A stretch of 64,000 bases of DNA from an uncultured Oscillospiraceae bacterium (GTDB taxonomy: Bacteria > Bacillota > Clostridia > Oscillospirales > Ruminococcaceae): contig CAKSKU010000014.1 in assembly GCA_934465295.1 (NCBI GenBank), positions 5,124-69,123 on the forward strand. The letters are read 5' to 3'. The position numbers and the translations under genes are program-made. Under the pieces are notes generated by a model. The model had not been told where the DNA came from and ran no database searches. It saw only the letters and a list, made by a program, of their open reading frames with translations. Positions 1-7,664 of this stretch are shown here, one piece after another; positions within the stretch are counted from its first letter, which is position 1, and each line of letters begins with the position of its first letter.

Positions 1-51
1 CTGAACTTACAGCCGCAAAAAGAGCTTGTGTCACAGCTTGACGGATCATGA
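1..51 (+). CDS. 3' end of an upstream gene (partial, frame uncertain)
   Basis: The window opens inside or just after a gene. One frame ends at the stop at 49-51, another at 39-41. The second frame reads ELTAAKRACVTA, which faintly recalls the FlgC C-terminal region, and flgB-flgC normally sit just before fliE. Twelve to sixteen residues are too few to decide, so this is only a possible flgC tail. Confidence 0.3.
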   Translation: MNLQPQKELVSQLDGS

Positions 52-119
52 TCTGCGGGAAGCCCTGCGCTCATATAGCTGATAATACACTGTAACGGAC
101 GGATCTTCCGTTCCGCCTG

Positions 120-143
120 CCCGAAATTTATCGGGTTTGTGTT
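120..143 (+). terminator. Weak hairpin followed by T-rich run upstream of fliE
   Basis: CCCGA (120-124) pairs with TCGGG (131-135) around a 6-nt AT loop, then TTTGTGTTT follows. The stem is only 5 bp, so it may attenuate or process the transcript rather than terminate it. The preceding 52-119 contain no gene. Confidence 0.3.
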
Positions 144-168
144 TCATATAAAGAAAGGCAGAAAAAAT

Positions 169-480
169 ATGTTTATAGTTCCAATCTCGGGTGCTATTTC
201 ACCCGTACAGTCGGTTTTTGAAAATGAGAACGAACAGGTCAGGGAAATAACCGAAAGCACCCCTCAGTTCTCCGACATTTTCAAGGAAGTTTTCAATGAC
301 GTTCAGGAGACCCAGCAGCAGACCAACATCGACTCTGTAAAGCTTATGCAGGGCGAAATTGACGATCTCCACACAATCTACAACAATATGACCAAGGCTT
401 CGATAGCTGTCGAGACCTTCGTTGCGGTAAAGAATGCCGCAGTTGACGCTTACAATCAGGTTCTTCAGATCTCGATGTAA
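169..480 (+). CDS. fliE: Flagellar hook-basal body complex protein FliE
   Basis: A 103-residue protein of normal FliE length. FliE joins the MS ring to the rod and is an early export substrate. The C-terminal half carries the family signature: a helix with VKLMQGEIDDLHT, then ASIAVETFVAVKNAAVDAYN, matching the usual pattern of SVEAFVEVRNKVIDAYNE. The ATG at 169 is preferred over the in-frame ATG at 139 because AAGAAAGG lies just upstream of it and family N-termini are short. It is the first complete gene of the long flagellar operon, 33 bp before fliF. Confidence 0.93.
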   Translation: MFIVPISGAISPVQSVFENENEQVREITESTPQFSDIFKEVFNDVQETQQQTNIDSVKLMQGEIDDLHTIYNNMTKASIAVETFVAVKNAAVDAYNQVLQISM

Positions 481-513
481 GCCTATCTTTAATTCGGGAA
501 GGAAAATTCGCAA

Positions 514-2139
514 ATGGATATGAAGGAACAGCTTTCAAAGCTCACGACTTCGTTCAGGCAGTTCTGGGACGCCCAGGAGAAAAAACGAAAGATAGCGTAC
601 ATAGCGATACTTATTGCGATCGTTCTTATTGCTGTTATCATCGTTATAATTTTGAATAAAAAGGATTATGCTGTCCTTTATGAGGGACTTGAAGCGAGCG
701 AGGCTTCGGAGATCGTTACGGCGATACAGGATCTCGGCTACGATGTTACCCTCAAAAGCGGCGGCACTATAATGGTACCTGCGGGAACGGAGAACGTTCT
801 TACGATGGAAATGGCTATGAAAGGCTATCCTAAGAGCGCACTCAATTACGATCTTTACACAAATAATATAGACATGTTCACGACCTCCTCGCAGGAGAGA
901 GAATATGCGAGAATGCTGCTTCAGGAGCGTCTGAGTGCTATCATAGGCACGTTTGAGGGCGTTCAGAAGGCAACGGTCACGATATCTATACCCGAGCAGA
1001 AGAATACCGTTATCTCATCGCTCCGCCAGGAACCGACGGCTGCGGTCACGGTCTACCTTGACGCCGATTATAAGCTCACGGACAAGCAGATCGTCGGCAT
1101 CAGAAACACCGTCAGAAACGGCTGCGTCGGTCTCACCGATGAAAATATCAGCATCGTTGACGGCTACGGCATACCGCAGATAGAGGGCGAGAACGAGATA
1201 GACGTTATCGCCGATGAAACAAGAAAATTCGCTTTCAAGACTAACCTTGAAAATTCGATAAAGAACAAGATACTTGAACTGCTTACGCCTATTTACGGTG
1301 ATGACGGCGTATCGGCGGCTGTAAATATCGTTCTTAACTTTGACAAAAAGGTCTCCGAAAACACCGACTATATCCCCGAGGGCAACGGCAATACAGGCGT
1401 TCTCCAGCACGGCGACGCTTCCGAAGCTTCGGGCGGAACGACTGTTGACGGCGGCGTTGTCGGCGTTGAGACGAATGCTGACGACACCTACCCGACGGGC
1501 GATACCAACGGCAACGGTGCTTGGGTGGAAAATACCGTTTCCAACACATATCTTGTTGATACATATAAGGAGCAGATCGAAAAGGCAGGCTACACCATTG
1601 ACGGGCTTTCCATTTCGACTGTGGTCTACACCGACTATATTTCCGAAGCACAGAGACTTGACCTTGTTAACCTCGTTGCAAATGCGGGCGGCGTAAATCC
1701 TGCCGTTGCACAGGACGTTGTTACGGTCACTAACTTCCCGAAATTCGGCACAGAGATCACAAACGATACAGCTCCTGTTTACCTCTTTGGTCTTACGCTC
1801 AATCAGCTTATCGCTGCGGCAGCGATACTTCTCATTCTGCTTATCATTGTCGTTGTTGTTCTCGTTATCACTTCGAGAAGCGCTAAGAACAAGAGAGCAA
1901 AATTCGAGCAGCAGATACTTGCTTCCGAAGCGCTTGCAGGTGCGGACGGCGAACCTATCGTCGATACGTTCACAATGGATCTCGACGGCACAAGCCCTGC
2001 CGATATCCCGAGCCTCTCGGCGGAAGAAGACACCAAGGAGGTCGCTATCCGCAGAGAGATCAGCGACTTTGCGAAGAACAGCCCCGAAATTGTGGCTCAG
2101 CTGCTTAAAAACTGGATGAAAGACGATACGGAGGAGTAA
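514..2139 (+). CDS. fliF: Flagellar MS-ring protein FliF
   Basis: A 541-residue membrane protein that forms the MS ring, the base on which rod, export gate and switch assemble. Two membrane segments are visible, at about residues 27-47 and 427-454, flanking a large extracytoplasmic region. That region holds the two ring-building domains and a Gly/Asn/Thr-rich stretch at about 290-340. The C-terminal tail ends in a short acidic helix (EIVAQLLKNWMKDDTEE), the known FliG-binding type. Length is normal for Firmicutes. It is followed 3 bp later by fliG, so the two are translated in tandem. Confidence 0.96.
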   Translation: MDMKEQLSKLTTSFRQFWDAQEKKRKIAYIAILIAIVLIAVIIVIILNKKDYAVLYEGLEASEASEIVTAIQDLGYDVTLKSGGTIMVPAGTENVLTMEMAMKGYPKSALNYDLYTNNIDMFTTSSQEREYARMLLQERLSAIIGTFEGVQKATVTISIPEQKNTVISSLRQEPTAAVTVYLDADYKLTDKQIVGIRNTVRNGCVGLTDENISIVDGYGIPQIEGENEIDVIADETRKFAFKTNLENSIKNKILELLTPIYGDDGVSAAVNIVLNFDKKVSENTDYIPEGNGNTGVLQHGDASEASGGTTVDGGVVGVETNADDTYPTGDTNGNGAWVENTVSNTYLVDTYKEQIEKAGYTIDGLSISTVVYTDYISEAQRLDLVNLVANAGGVNPAVAQDVVTVTNFPKFGTEITNDTAPVYLFGLTLNQLIAAAAILLILLIIVVVVLVITSRSAKNKRAKFEQQILASEALAGADGEPIVDTFTMDLDGTSPADIPSLSAEEDTKEVAIRREISDFAKNSPEIVAQLLKNWMKDDTEE

Positions 2140-2142
2140 GCA

Positions 2143-3153
2143 ATGCCTGATATCCAAGAACTTACAAACCTGCAAAAGGCTGCGATCGTTGTTACATCGA
2201 TCGGCGCAGAAAATGCTGCCTACGTTTACAAACGCCTTTCCGATGATGATGTCGAAAGGCTCACATACGAAATTTCAAGCCTGCCTTACCTTGAGGCGAA
2301 TGTCGTTGATTCGACCCTTAACGAATTTTACGAGCTTTGCCTTACCCAGAAGGTAATTTCCGAGGGCGGCATTGAATACGCAAGAAGCGTTCTTGAAAAA
2401 GCCTACGGCGTTGAACAGGCGAACAAGCTCATGGAGCGTGTTTCCAAATCAATGCAGACAAAGGCGTTCGAGTTCGTCAGAAAATCCGACTACAAGAACC
2501 TGCTTGCTATCATTCAGAACGAAAATCCCCAGACTATCGCTCTTGTACTTTCCTATGTCAAGTCCGAGCAGGCTTCCGCCGTGCTTCAGGAGCTGCCTAA
2601 GGAAAAGAGGGTCGAAGTCGTTGAAAGAATTGCGAAAATGGAATCGGCTTCGCCTGAGACAATTCATTCTATCGAAGAAACACTCGAAAGAAAGTTTGCC
2701 GCAGTCGTTTCTATGGATCTTACCACGGTCGGCGGCGTAAACTTTGTTGCCGATATCCTCAACAAGGTCGACAGAGGAACAGAAAAGCACATCTTCGACG
2801 AACTCTCCTCGAAAGATCCTGCACTTGTTGAAGAGATCAAGAAGAAGATGTTCGTTTTCGAGGATATCCTCGGGCTCGACTCCATGTCCATTCAGCGTTT
2901 TATCAGAGATGTCGAAGCGAAAGACCTTGCTATTGCCATCAAAGGCTCGAATGCCGAGGTCGCAGCGGCTCTTTATGCGAATATGCCGCAGAGAATGCAG
3001 GAATCCATTCAGCAGGAGATCGAATATCTGCATAACGTTCGTATGCGTGACGTTGACGAAGCTCAGCAGAGAATTGTCGGCATCATAAGACACCTCGAAG
3101 AAGAAGGCGAGCTTGTTATCGGCAAGGGCGGAGAGGACGAGATAATTGCTTAA
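2143..3153 (+). CDS. fliG: Flagellar motor switch protein FliG
   Basis: A 336-residue protein of the standard three-domain FliG type. It links FliF to the C ring and carries the torque helix that meets MotA. The middle domain holds the QTIALVLSYV-type segment near residue 130. The C-terminal domain has KKMFVFEDILGLDSMSIQ at about 233-250 followed by the charged torque helix, as in the family. The gene overlaps the TTG start of fliH by 8 bp, which suggests translational coupling. Confidence 0.96.
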   Translation: MPDIQELTNLQKAAIVVTSIGAENAAYVYKRLSDDDVERLTYEISSLPYLEANVVDSTLNEFYELCLTQKVISEGGIEYARSVLEKAYGVEQANKLMERVSKSMQTKAFEFVRKSDYKNLLAIIQNENPQTIALVLSYVKSEQASAVLQELPKEKRVEVVERIAKMESASPETIHSIEETLERKFAAVVSMDLTTVGGVNFVADILNKVDRGTEKHIFDELSSKDPALVEEIKKKMFVFEDILGLDSMSIQRFIRDVEAKDLAIAIKGSNAEVAAALYANMPQRMQESIQQEIEYLHNVRMRDVDEAQQRIVGIIRHLEEEGELVIGKGGEDEIIA

Positions 3154-3997
3154 AATATACAAATCCCAGTCGTACAGCTACGGTGCTTCGCAGCCCGTCA
3201 AGATCGATAATACCGTCATTGTCCCGGGCGAGGAAAACGCCGAGCGGGAAGCTCCTTCCCGTGAAGAGCTTGAACAGCAGAAGCAGAGGGAAGCCGCCGA
3301 AAAGGAAGCGGAGTTCCGTGCCGCAGTCGATCGCCGGGTCGCAGCAATACTTGAGGATCAGCGCATAAGGACGGAAGCCGCCCGGAGTGAGATGCTCGAA
3401 AATGCAAAGCTTGAAGCGAAAAAGATCGCCGAGGACGCTAAGACGACCACCGCCGCCGTTATCGAAAAGGCGAACAGGGAGTGTGCTATCTTAAAGGAAA
3501 AGGCGAAAGCCGAGGGCTTCAAGGAAGGCTATGACGAGGGCAAAAAGCAGTCGCTCGAAAAATGCCAGAAGTACGTCGACGCCTCAGCACAGCTGCTCTC
3601 CGATATAAATTCGCACAAGGACGCATACTTCCTCGACAACGAGAATGAAATGCGTGAAACGATGTGCGAAATGCTTGAAAAGATCACGGGCGAGGAACTC
3701 AAAGTCAACCCCGAGGTCATTGAGAGCATTATCGAAAACGCCGCAAAAAGCTTCCGCAACTCCGATTACATAAAAATTTCGCTTGCGCAGGGCGAGGTCT
3801 CCAAGGAGATCAAGACCGATGCAAAGCTCATCAAAAAGATAATTCCTTATATCAAAGATATTGAAATAGAGATCCTTCCCGATGCTGAGGACGGCACAGT
3901 TATCCTCGACAACGGTGAAGAGATACTCGATGCTTCCGTTCCGACCCAGCTTGAATTCCTCAAAGAGATAATGAAGAATACAAGAGGCGAGGAATGA
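3146..3997 (+). CDS. fliH: Flagellar assembly protein FliH
   Basis: A 283-residue protein in the usual slot between fliG and fliI. It is the stator/regulator of the FliI export ATPase. The N-terminal half is a long Glu/Lys/Ala-rich coiled coil (about residues 30-120) with the Gly-rich AEGFKEGYDEGKKQ helix typical of FliH. The C-terminal half is the globular FliH/HrpE domain. It starts at TTG 3146 inside the end of fliG; no better start exists downstream before conserved sequence. Function rests on position and fold signals because FliH diverges strongly. Confidence 0.88.
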   Translation: MLKIYKSQSYSYGASQPVKIDNTVIVPGEENAEREAPSREELEQQKQREAAEKEAEFRAAVDRRVAAILEDQRIRTEAARSEMLENAKLEAKKIAEDAKTTTAAVIEKANRECAILKEKAKAEGFKEGYDEGKKQSLEKCQKYVDASAQLLSDINSHKDAYFLDNENEMRETMCEMLEKITGEELKVNPEVIESIIENAAKSFRNSDYIKISLAQGEVSKEIKTDAKLIKKIIPYIKDIEIEILPDAEDGTVILDNGEEILDASVPTQLEFLKEIMKNTRGEE

Positions 3998-4013
3998 CGA
4001 GGAGATAACCCGA

Positions 4014-5318
4014 ATGAACTTTAACGCTATCCGTGAAAACGTCAGAAATGCCGATCTTTACAGGCACATGGGAAAAATTGAAAAGATCATCGGTATGACT
4101 GTCGAAGCCACGGGACCCGAATGCAACATCGGCGATGTCTGCCGCATATTCCGCAAAGGCTCGGATGAGTTCATTTACGGCGAAGCAGTCGGCTTCAACG
4201 AGGGAAAGGTCGTGCTGATGCCTTATACCGACATCGACGGCATAGGTCCGGGTTCGATCGTTGACAACACGGGCAGACAGCTTGAAGTCAGAACGGGCGA
4301 TGCACTCGTCGGACGTATCATCAACGCCATAGGCGAGCCGATAGACGGCAAAGGTCCGATAAACACGACCGATACCTACCCCATTGCGGGAAACCCCGTA
4401 AATCCGCTCACCCGACCGAGGATAGATGATATAATCCCGTTCGGCGTAAAGGCGATAGACGGTCTGCTCACGATAGGCAGAGGTCAGCGTATGGGTATCT
4501 TCGCAGGCTCGGGTGTCGGAAAATCAACGCTCCTCGGTATGATAGCGAGAGAAGTCGAAGCCGACATCAACGTTATCGCTCTCGTCGGAGAGCGTGGACG
4601 AGAGGTGCTTGAATTCATCGAGCGTGACCTCGGGGAAAAGGGAATGGCAAGATCTGTGCTTGTTGTTGCGACCTCCGACCAGCCCTCGATGATGAGAAAT
4701 AAATGTCCCATGACCGCCACGGCTATTGCGGAATACTTCAAGGATCGGGGCAAGAACGTCCTGCTGATGATGGATTCGCTCACACGATATGCTATGGCGC
4801 AGCGTGAGATAGGTCTTGCAACGGGCGAAGCACCTATCGCAAGAGGCTATACACCGTCGATCTACACGACTATGCCGAAGCTGCTTGAAAGAGCAGGGAA
4901 CTTTGAAAACGGCTCGATAACGGGCATCTATACCGTCCTCGTTGAGGGCGACGATACCAACGAGCCTATCTCCGACACGGTCAGAGGTATCATTGACGGT
5001 CATATCATTCTTTCCCGTAAGGTAGCGGCGAAGAACCACTACCCTGCGATAGAGGTGCTCGAATCGGTATCAAGACTTATGTCCGAGATCGCCGACAAAA
5101 AGCACAAGGACAATGCGGCAAAGCTGCGAAATCTCCTTTCGGTTTACAACGCAAACTACGACCTCGTTTCCATCGGCGCATACAAAAAGGGAACAAACCC
5201 TGCGCTCGATGAAGCGATAAGAAAAATAGACAAGATAAATGCATTTTTACAGCAGAAAACGGACGAAGCGTTCTCCTTTGACGAAACGCTGAAGCTGCTC
5301 GAAGAAGCCGTAAAATAA
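4014..5318 (+). CDS. fliI: Flagellum-specific export ATPase FliI
   Basis: A 434-residue cytoplasmic ATPase of the type III export apparatus. The Walker A loop GSGVGKST lies at about residues 166-173 and the Walker B strand LLMMDSLTR at about 250-258. The SYTPSIYTTMPKLLERAG-like segment (here GYTPSIYTTMPKLLERAG) is a hallmark of type III ATPases. Length is normal. GAGGAGATAACCCGA precedes the ATG. It sits in the conserved fliH-fliI-fliJ trio. Confidence 0.97.
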   Translation: MNFNAIRENVRNADLYRHMGKIEKIIGMTVEATGPECNIGDVCRIFRKGSDEFIYGEAVGFNEGKVVLMPYTDIDGIGPGSIVDNTGRQLEVRTGDALVGRIINAIGEPIDGKGPINTTDTYPIAGNPVNPLTRPRIDDIIPFGVKAIDGLLTIGRGQRMGIFAGSGVGKSTLLGMIAREVEADINVIALVGERGREVLEFIERDLGEKGMARSVLVVATSDQPSMMRNKCPMTATAIAEYFKDRGKNVLLMMDSLTRYAMAQREIGLATGEAPIARGYTPSIYTTMPKLLERAGNFENGSITGIYTVLVEGDDTNEPISDTVRGIIDGHIILSRKVAAKNHYPAIEVLESVSRLMSEIADKKHKDNAAKLRNLLSVYNANYDLVSIGAYKKGTNPALDEAIRKIDKINAFLQQKTDEAFSFDETLKLLEEAVK

Positions 5319-5338
5319 CTCCTTGGAGGTAATCATTC

Positions 5339-5776
5339 TTGAAGCGGTTTGAATTTTCACTAAACAAGCTTATGGGTTATAAGAAACAGGTGCTTGACAG
5401 AGAAAAGAACAATCTCGCTCACCTGCGTGTGCAGCAGCAGCAGATGCAGGAGGAAAAAATGCAGCTCGAAGCCAAGCTCAAACGCTCGGCGGATGAGTTC
5501 AGGGAGCTTTCGGGCAAGGGCATCACCGTTATGCAGATAACGATGTTCAAAAGCTACCACCAGTCGCTGCGTATGCAGATAAAAGAGCTTGAAAATTCAA
5601 TAGAGGAAATGGAGAAAAAGGTACAGCGTCAGCTCGGTGTTGTTATCGATGCAACAAAGGAGGTCTCCTCCCTCGAAAAGCTCGAAGAAAAGCAGCTTGA
5701 AGAATACAAATTCAAGGTGCAGAAAGCGGAAGAACAGTTCATTTCCGAATACGTTATGAACAGTACATACAGATAG
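5339..5776 (+). CDS. fliJ: Flagellar export chaperone-like protein FliJ
   Basis: A 145-residue, almost entirely helical protein that begins KRFEFSLNKLMGYKKQ, the common FliJ N-terminus, and continues as a coiled coil. FliJ is the central stalk of the FliI ATPase ring. The start is TTG at 5339 with TTGGAGGT 10-15 bp upstream. It ends the fliH-I-J group; 370 bp of repeat-rich sequence then separates it from fliK. Confidence 0.9.
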   Translation: MKRFEFSLNKLMGYKKQVLDREKNNLAHLRVQQQQMQEEKMQLEAKLKRSADEFRELSGKGITVMQITMFKSYHQSLRMQIKELENSIEEMEKKVQRQLGVVIDATKEVSSLEKLEEKQLEEYKFKVQKAEEQFISEYVMNSTYR

Positions 5777-5910
5777 CAGGGATGCCCTGCGGCAGGTTCG
5801 CGCCGCGCTTCACTTCGTTACGCTTAGTTTGCGTTGGAAGAGAATTTGCAGTCGCGAATAGGGTCTGTTGGACAGTCTATGCGGTTGCATTGGCAGGGAT
5901 GCCCTGCGGC
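5777..5910 (+). repeat. Dispersed repeat R2, copy a
   Basis: GCAGGGATGCCCTGC and its flanks align with 11318-11460 over about 130 bp, including GGTTCGCG, CGCTT..TTTGTTGGAA-like and CGCGAATA blocks. The GCAGGGATGCCCTGC core is palindromic and occurs again at 5893. No gene fits here; the antisense open frame crossing it has no family features. Confidence 0.7.
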
Positions 5911-5923
5911 AAAATAAAACCAA

Positions 5924-5992
5924 TGTAGGGGACGGGTTTCCCGTCCCGTTCGGCAAATGCGTTAAATCGGGACGGGAAACCCGTCCCCTACA
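5924..5992 (+). repeat. Perfect 25-bp inverted repeat, element R3
   Basis: 5924-5948 (starting TGTAGGGGACGGG) and 5968-5992 are exact reverse complements separated by 19 bp. Each arm is itself almost palindromic (GGGACGGGTTTCCCGTCCC), so one strand can form either two small hairpins or one long one. It resembles small non-autonomous hairpin elements of other Clostridia. Confidence 0.85.
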
Positions 5993-6065
5993 GTAATTGA
6001 TAGATGTACTGATAATTTTATCGGCGGTGCAATACACTATCTTCGCGGCAGTAAACTTATTTATA

Positions 6066-6126
6066 CCGCAAACGTGCGGAGCGCAGCGAAGCATAGCGTG
6101 AATTTGCAGCGGGGCTTCCCCGCCCC
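6066..6126 (+). repeat. Dispersed repeat R1 with GCGGGGCTTCCCCGC hairpin
   Basis: CCGCAAAC, GCGGAGCGCAGCGAAGC, GCGTGAATTTGC and the palindrome GCGGGGCTTCCCCGC match the tandem copies at 60482-60729. The copy here ends about 10 bp before the fliK ribosome binding site. Confidence 0.65.
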
Positions 6127-6146
6127 ACTGAAAGGAGGTGAAAATT

Positions 6147-7664
6147 ATGGATATAAGCAGCATCCTTAATATCGGTATGGGCGTAAATGCTCCCGACCTC
6201 GGTTCGACCGATGCAGCGGCTGCTTCGGAAATAAGCTTCGGCGATATTCTCGGCTCGGCAGTTTCCGCAAGCGCAGCAGATACACCCGTTGACGATATCA
6301 CGCAGGAGATCGACATTACCGAAGATACGGCTGACGGGGAAAACACCTTTTCAAAGCTTGTTTCGGAGCTTGCAGAGGACGTTTCCAACGCAGATAAAAG
6401 CGTTATCGATGCAGCGGTGAAAATGATGCTCTCGGTCGGAAATGCGGCTGAAAAGTTTATGTACGGCACTTCGGACAGCTCCTCAAAGAGCGGCGACGGC
6501 GAAAATACCGACGTTATCAATATTCTTTCCAATATGATAAAGTTCGTTACATCGCAGGACGGCGAAGATTTCGTTTCGGACGAAGAAACGGGACTTGCAC
6601 TCATGCTCGGGGATATCTCGGCAGTGCTTGAAACGGGTCTTTCCGAGGGAAAATCGGCTGATGAGATCGCAGATGAGCTGAAAAAGCTTGCAGACGGTGA
6701 TGATACCGACCTTTCGGTTCTCGCAGACGCAGTCGTTTCCATGATGGAGATGATGCCCGTAAGCACAAACGAGGAAATTATCGACGAGATCCCTTTTGAA
6801 GCGGCGGCAAAGGCAGCTTCGGTAACGGAAGTTCTTTCCTCCGATACCACACCCGTGCAGAAAGCGGAAACGATAGTGTCTATCCTCGAAAACAAGACAG
6901 GATTTAACGACCTGCCTTCCTTTGAAAGCTTCCAAAGCGAATTAAAGCTTGCACTTTACAGCGATAACGGCGCAGAGAACACGGCAACGGCAGATGCCTC
7001 ATTTGCAGTACTGCACAAAACAGCAGCATTCGCAAGAATAAACGATGTTTCGGCTCAGATCAGAGTTATCTCGGACTCGGACGAGACGGGCGCAGAGCAG
7101 GCAGCGGCAAATGTTGTCCTCACAGCGCAGCCCCCCGTTCAGACAAGCATTTTTGCCGATACTGAAATACCGACAGACCCTGTTGAGGTCTACAAGCAGC
7201 TTGCGGACTTTGCGGTCCGGCAGATAACGCAGAGCGTGAGCGAGACCACGCAGAACGGCGCAGTCCGGGAGCTTGTGGTGGTTCTTAAGCCCGAAAACCT
7301 CGGCGAAGTTGCAGTCAAGGTAACGGCTGACAACTCGGGTGCAGTTTCCATTGTCCTCGCAGCTTCAAATGAAGAAGTCGGCAAGGCGCTCGCAGCGAAC
7401 ACGGCAGCACTTACCGAAAGCTTTGCAAAACAGAACGTTGACGTTCGGAATGTGAACGTTGTTGCTCCCTCGGAGGCGGCTTCCTATATGGGACTCGACT
7501 TCTCGAACCAGAGCTTTAACCGTCAGAACGGCGGTGCTTCACAGAGCGAAAGCACGAACGGCGGACGTATCTCGGGCATTGCAAAGGCTGATGACGAAGC
7601 GGAAAGCGGAGTTACAGCGGCAAGAAAACTTTTAAAGGAGGCAAAATTATGGCTAACAGCTTAG
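6147..7664 (+). CDS. fliK: Flagellar hook-length control protein FliK
   Basis: A 505-residue secreted ruler protein that sets hook length and switches export specificity. The first 330 residues are acidic, Ala/Ser/Asp-rich and low in conservation, as usual. The C-terminal domain at about 365-450 contains ELVVVLKPENLGEVAVKVTA, the defining FliK (Flg_hook) motif, and ends in an Asn/Gln/Ser-rich tail. The ATG at 6147 follows AAAGGAGGTG with ideal spacing; the GTG at 6138 is part of that Shine-Dalgarno sequence. The gene overlaps flgD by 16 bp. Confidence 0.92.
   Translation: MDISSILNIGMGVNAPDLGSTDAAAASEISFGDILGSAVSASAADTPVDDITQEIDITEDTADGENTFSKLVSELAEDVSNADKSVIDAAVKMMLSVGNAAEKFMYGTSDSSSKSGDGENTDVINILSNMIKFVTSQDGEDFVSDEETGLALMLGDISAVLETGLSEGKSADEIADELKKLADGDDTDLSVLADAVVSMMEMMPVSTNEEIIDEIPFEAAAKAASVTEVLSSDTTPVQKAETIVSILENKTGFNDLPSFESFQSELKLALYSDNGAENTATADASFAVLHKTAAFARINDVSAQIRVISDSDETGAEQAAANVVLTAQPPVQTSIFADTEIPTDPVEVYKQLADFAVRQITQSVSETTQNGAVRELVVVLKPENLGEVAVKVTADNSGAVSIVLAASNEEVGKALAANTAALTESFAKQNVDVRNVNVVAPSEAASYMGLDFSNQSFNRQNGGASQSESTNGGRISGIAKADDEAESGVTAARKLLKEAKLWLTA

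Noticed and set aside
1015..2175. Long open frame antisense to fliF
   Set aside because: It mirrors fliF codons, has no ribosome binding site and shows no protein family features.
5810..6895. 361-codon antisense frame crossing the fliJ-fliK gap
   Set aside because: Its N-terminal part is antisense to fliK and the remainder is repeat sequence. It is Ser-rich as a shadow of fliK.
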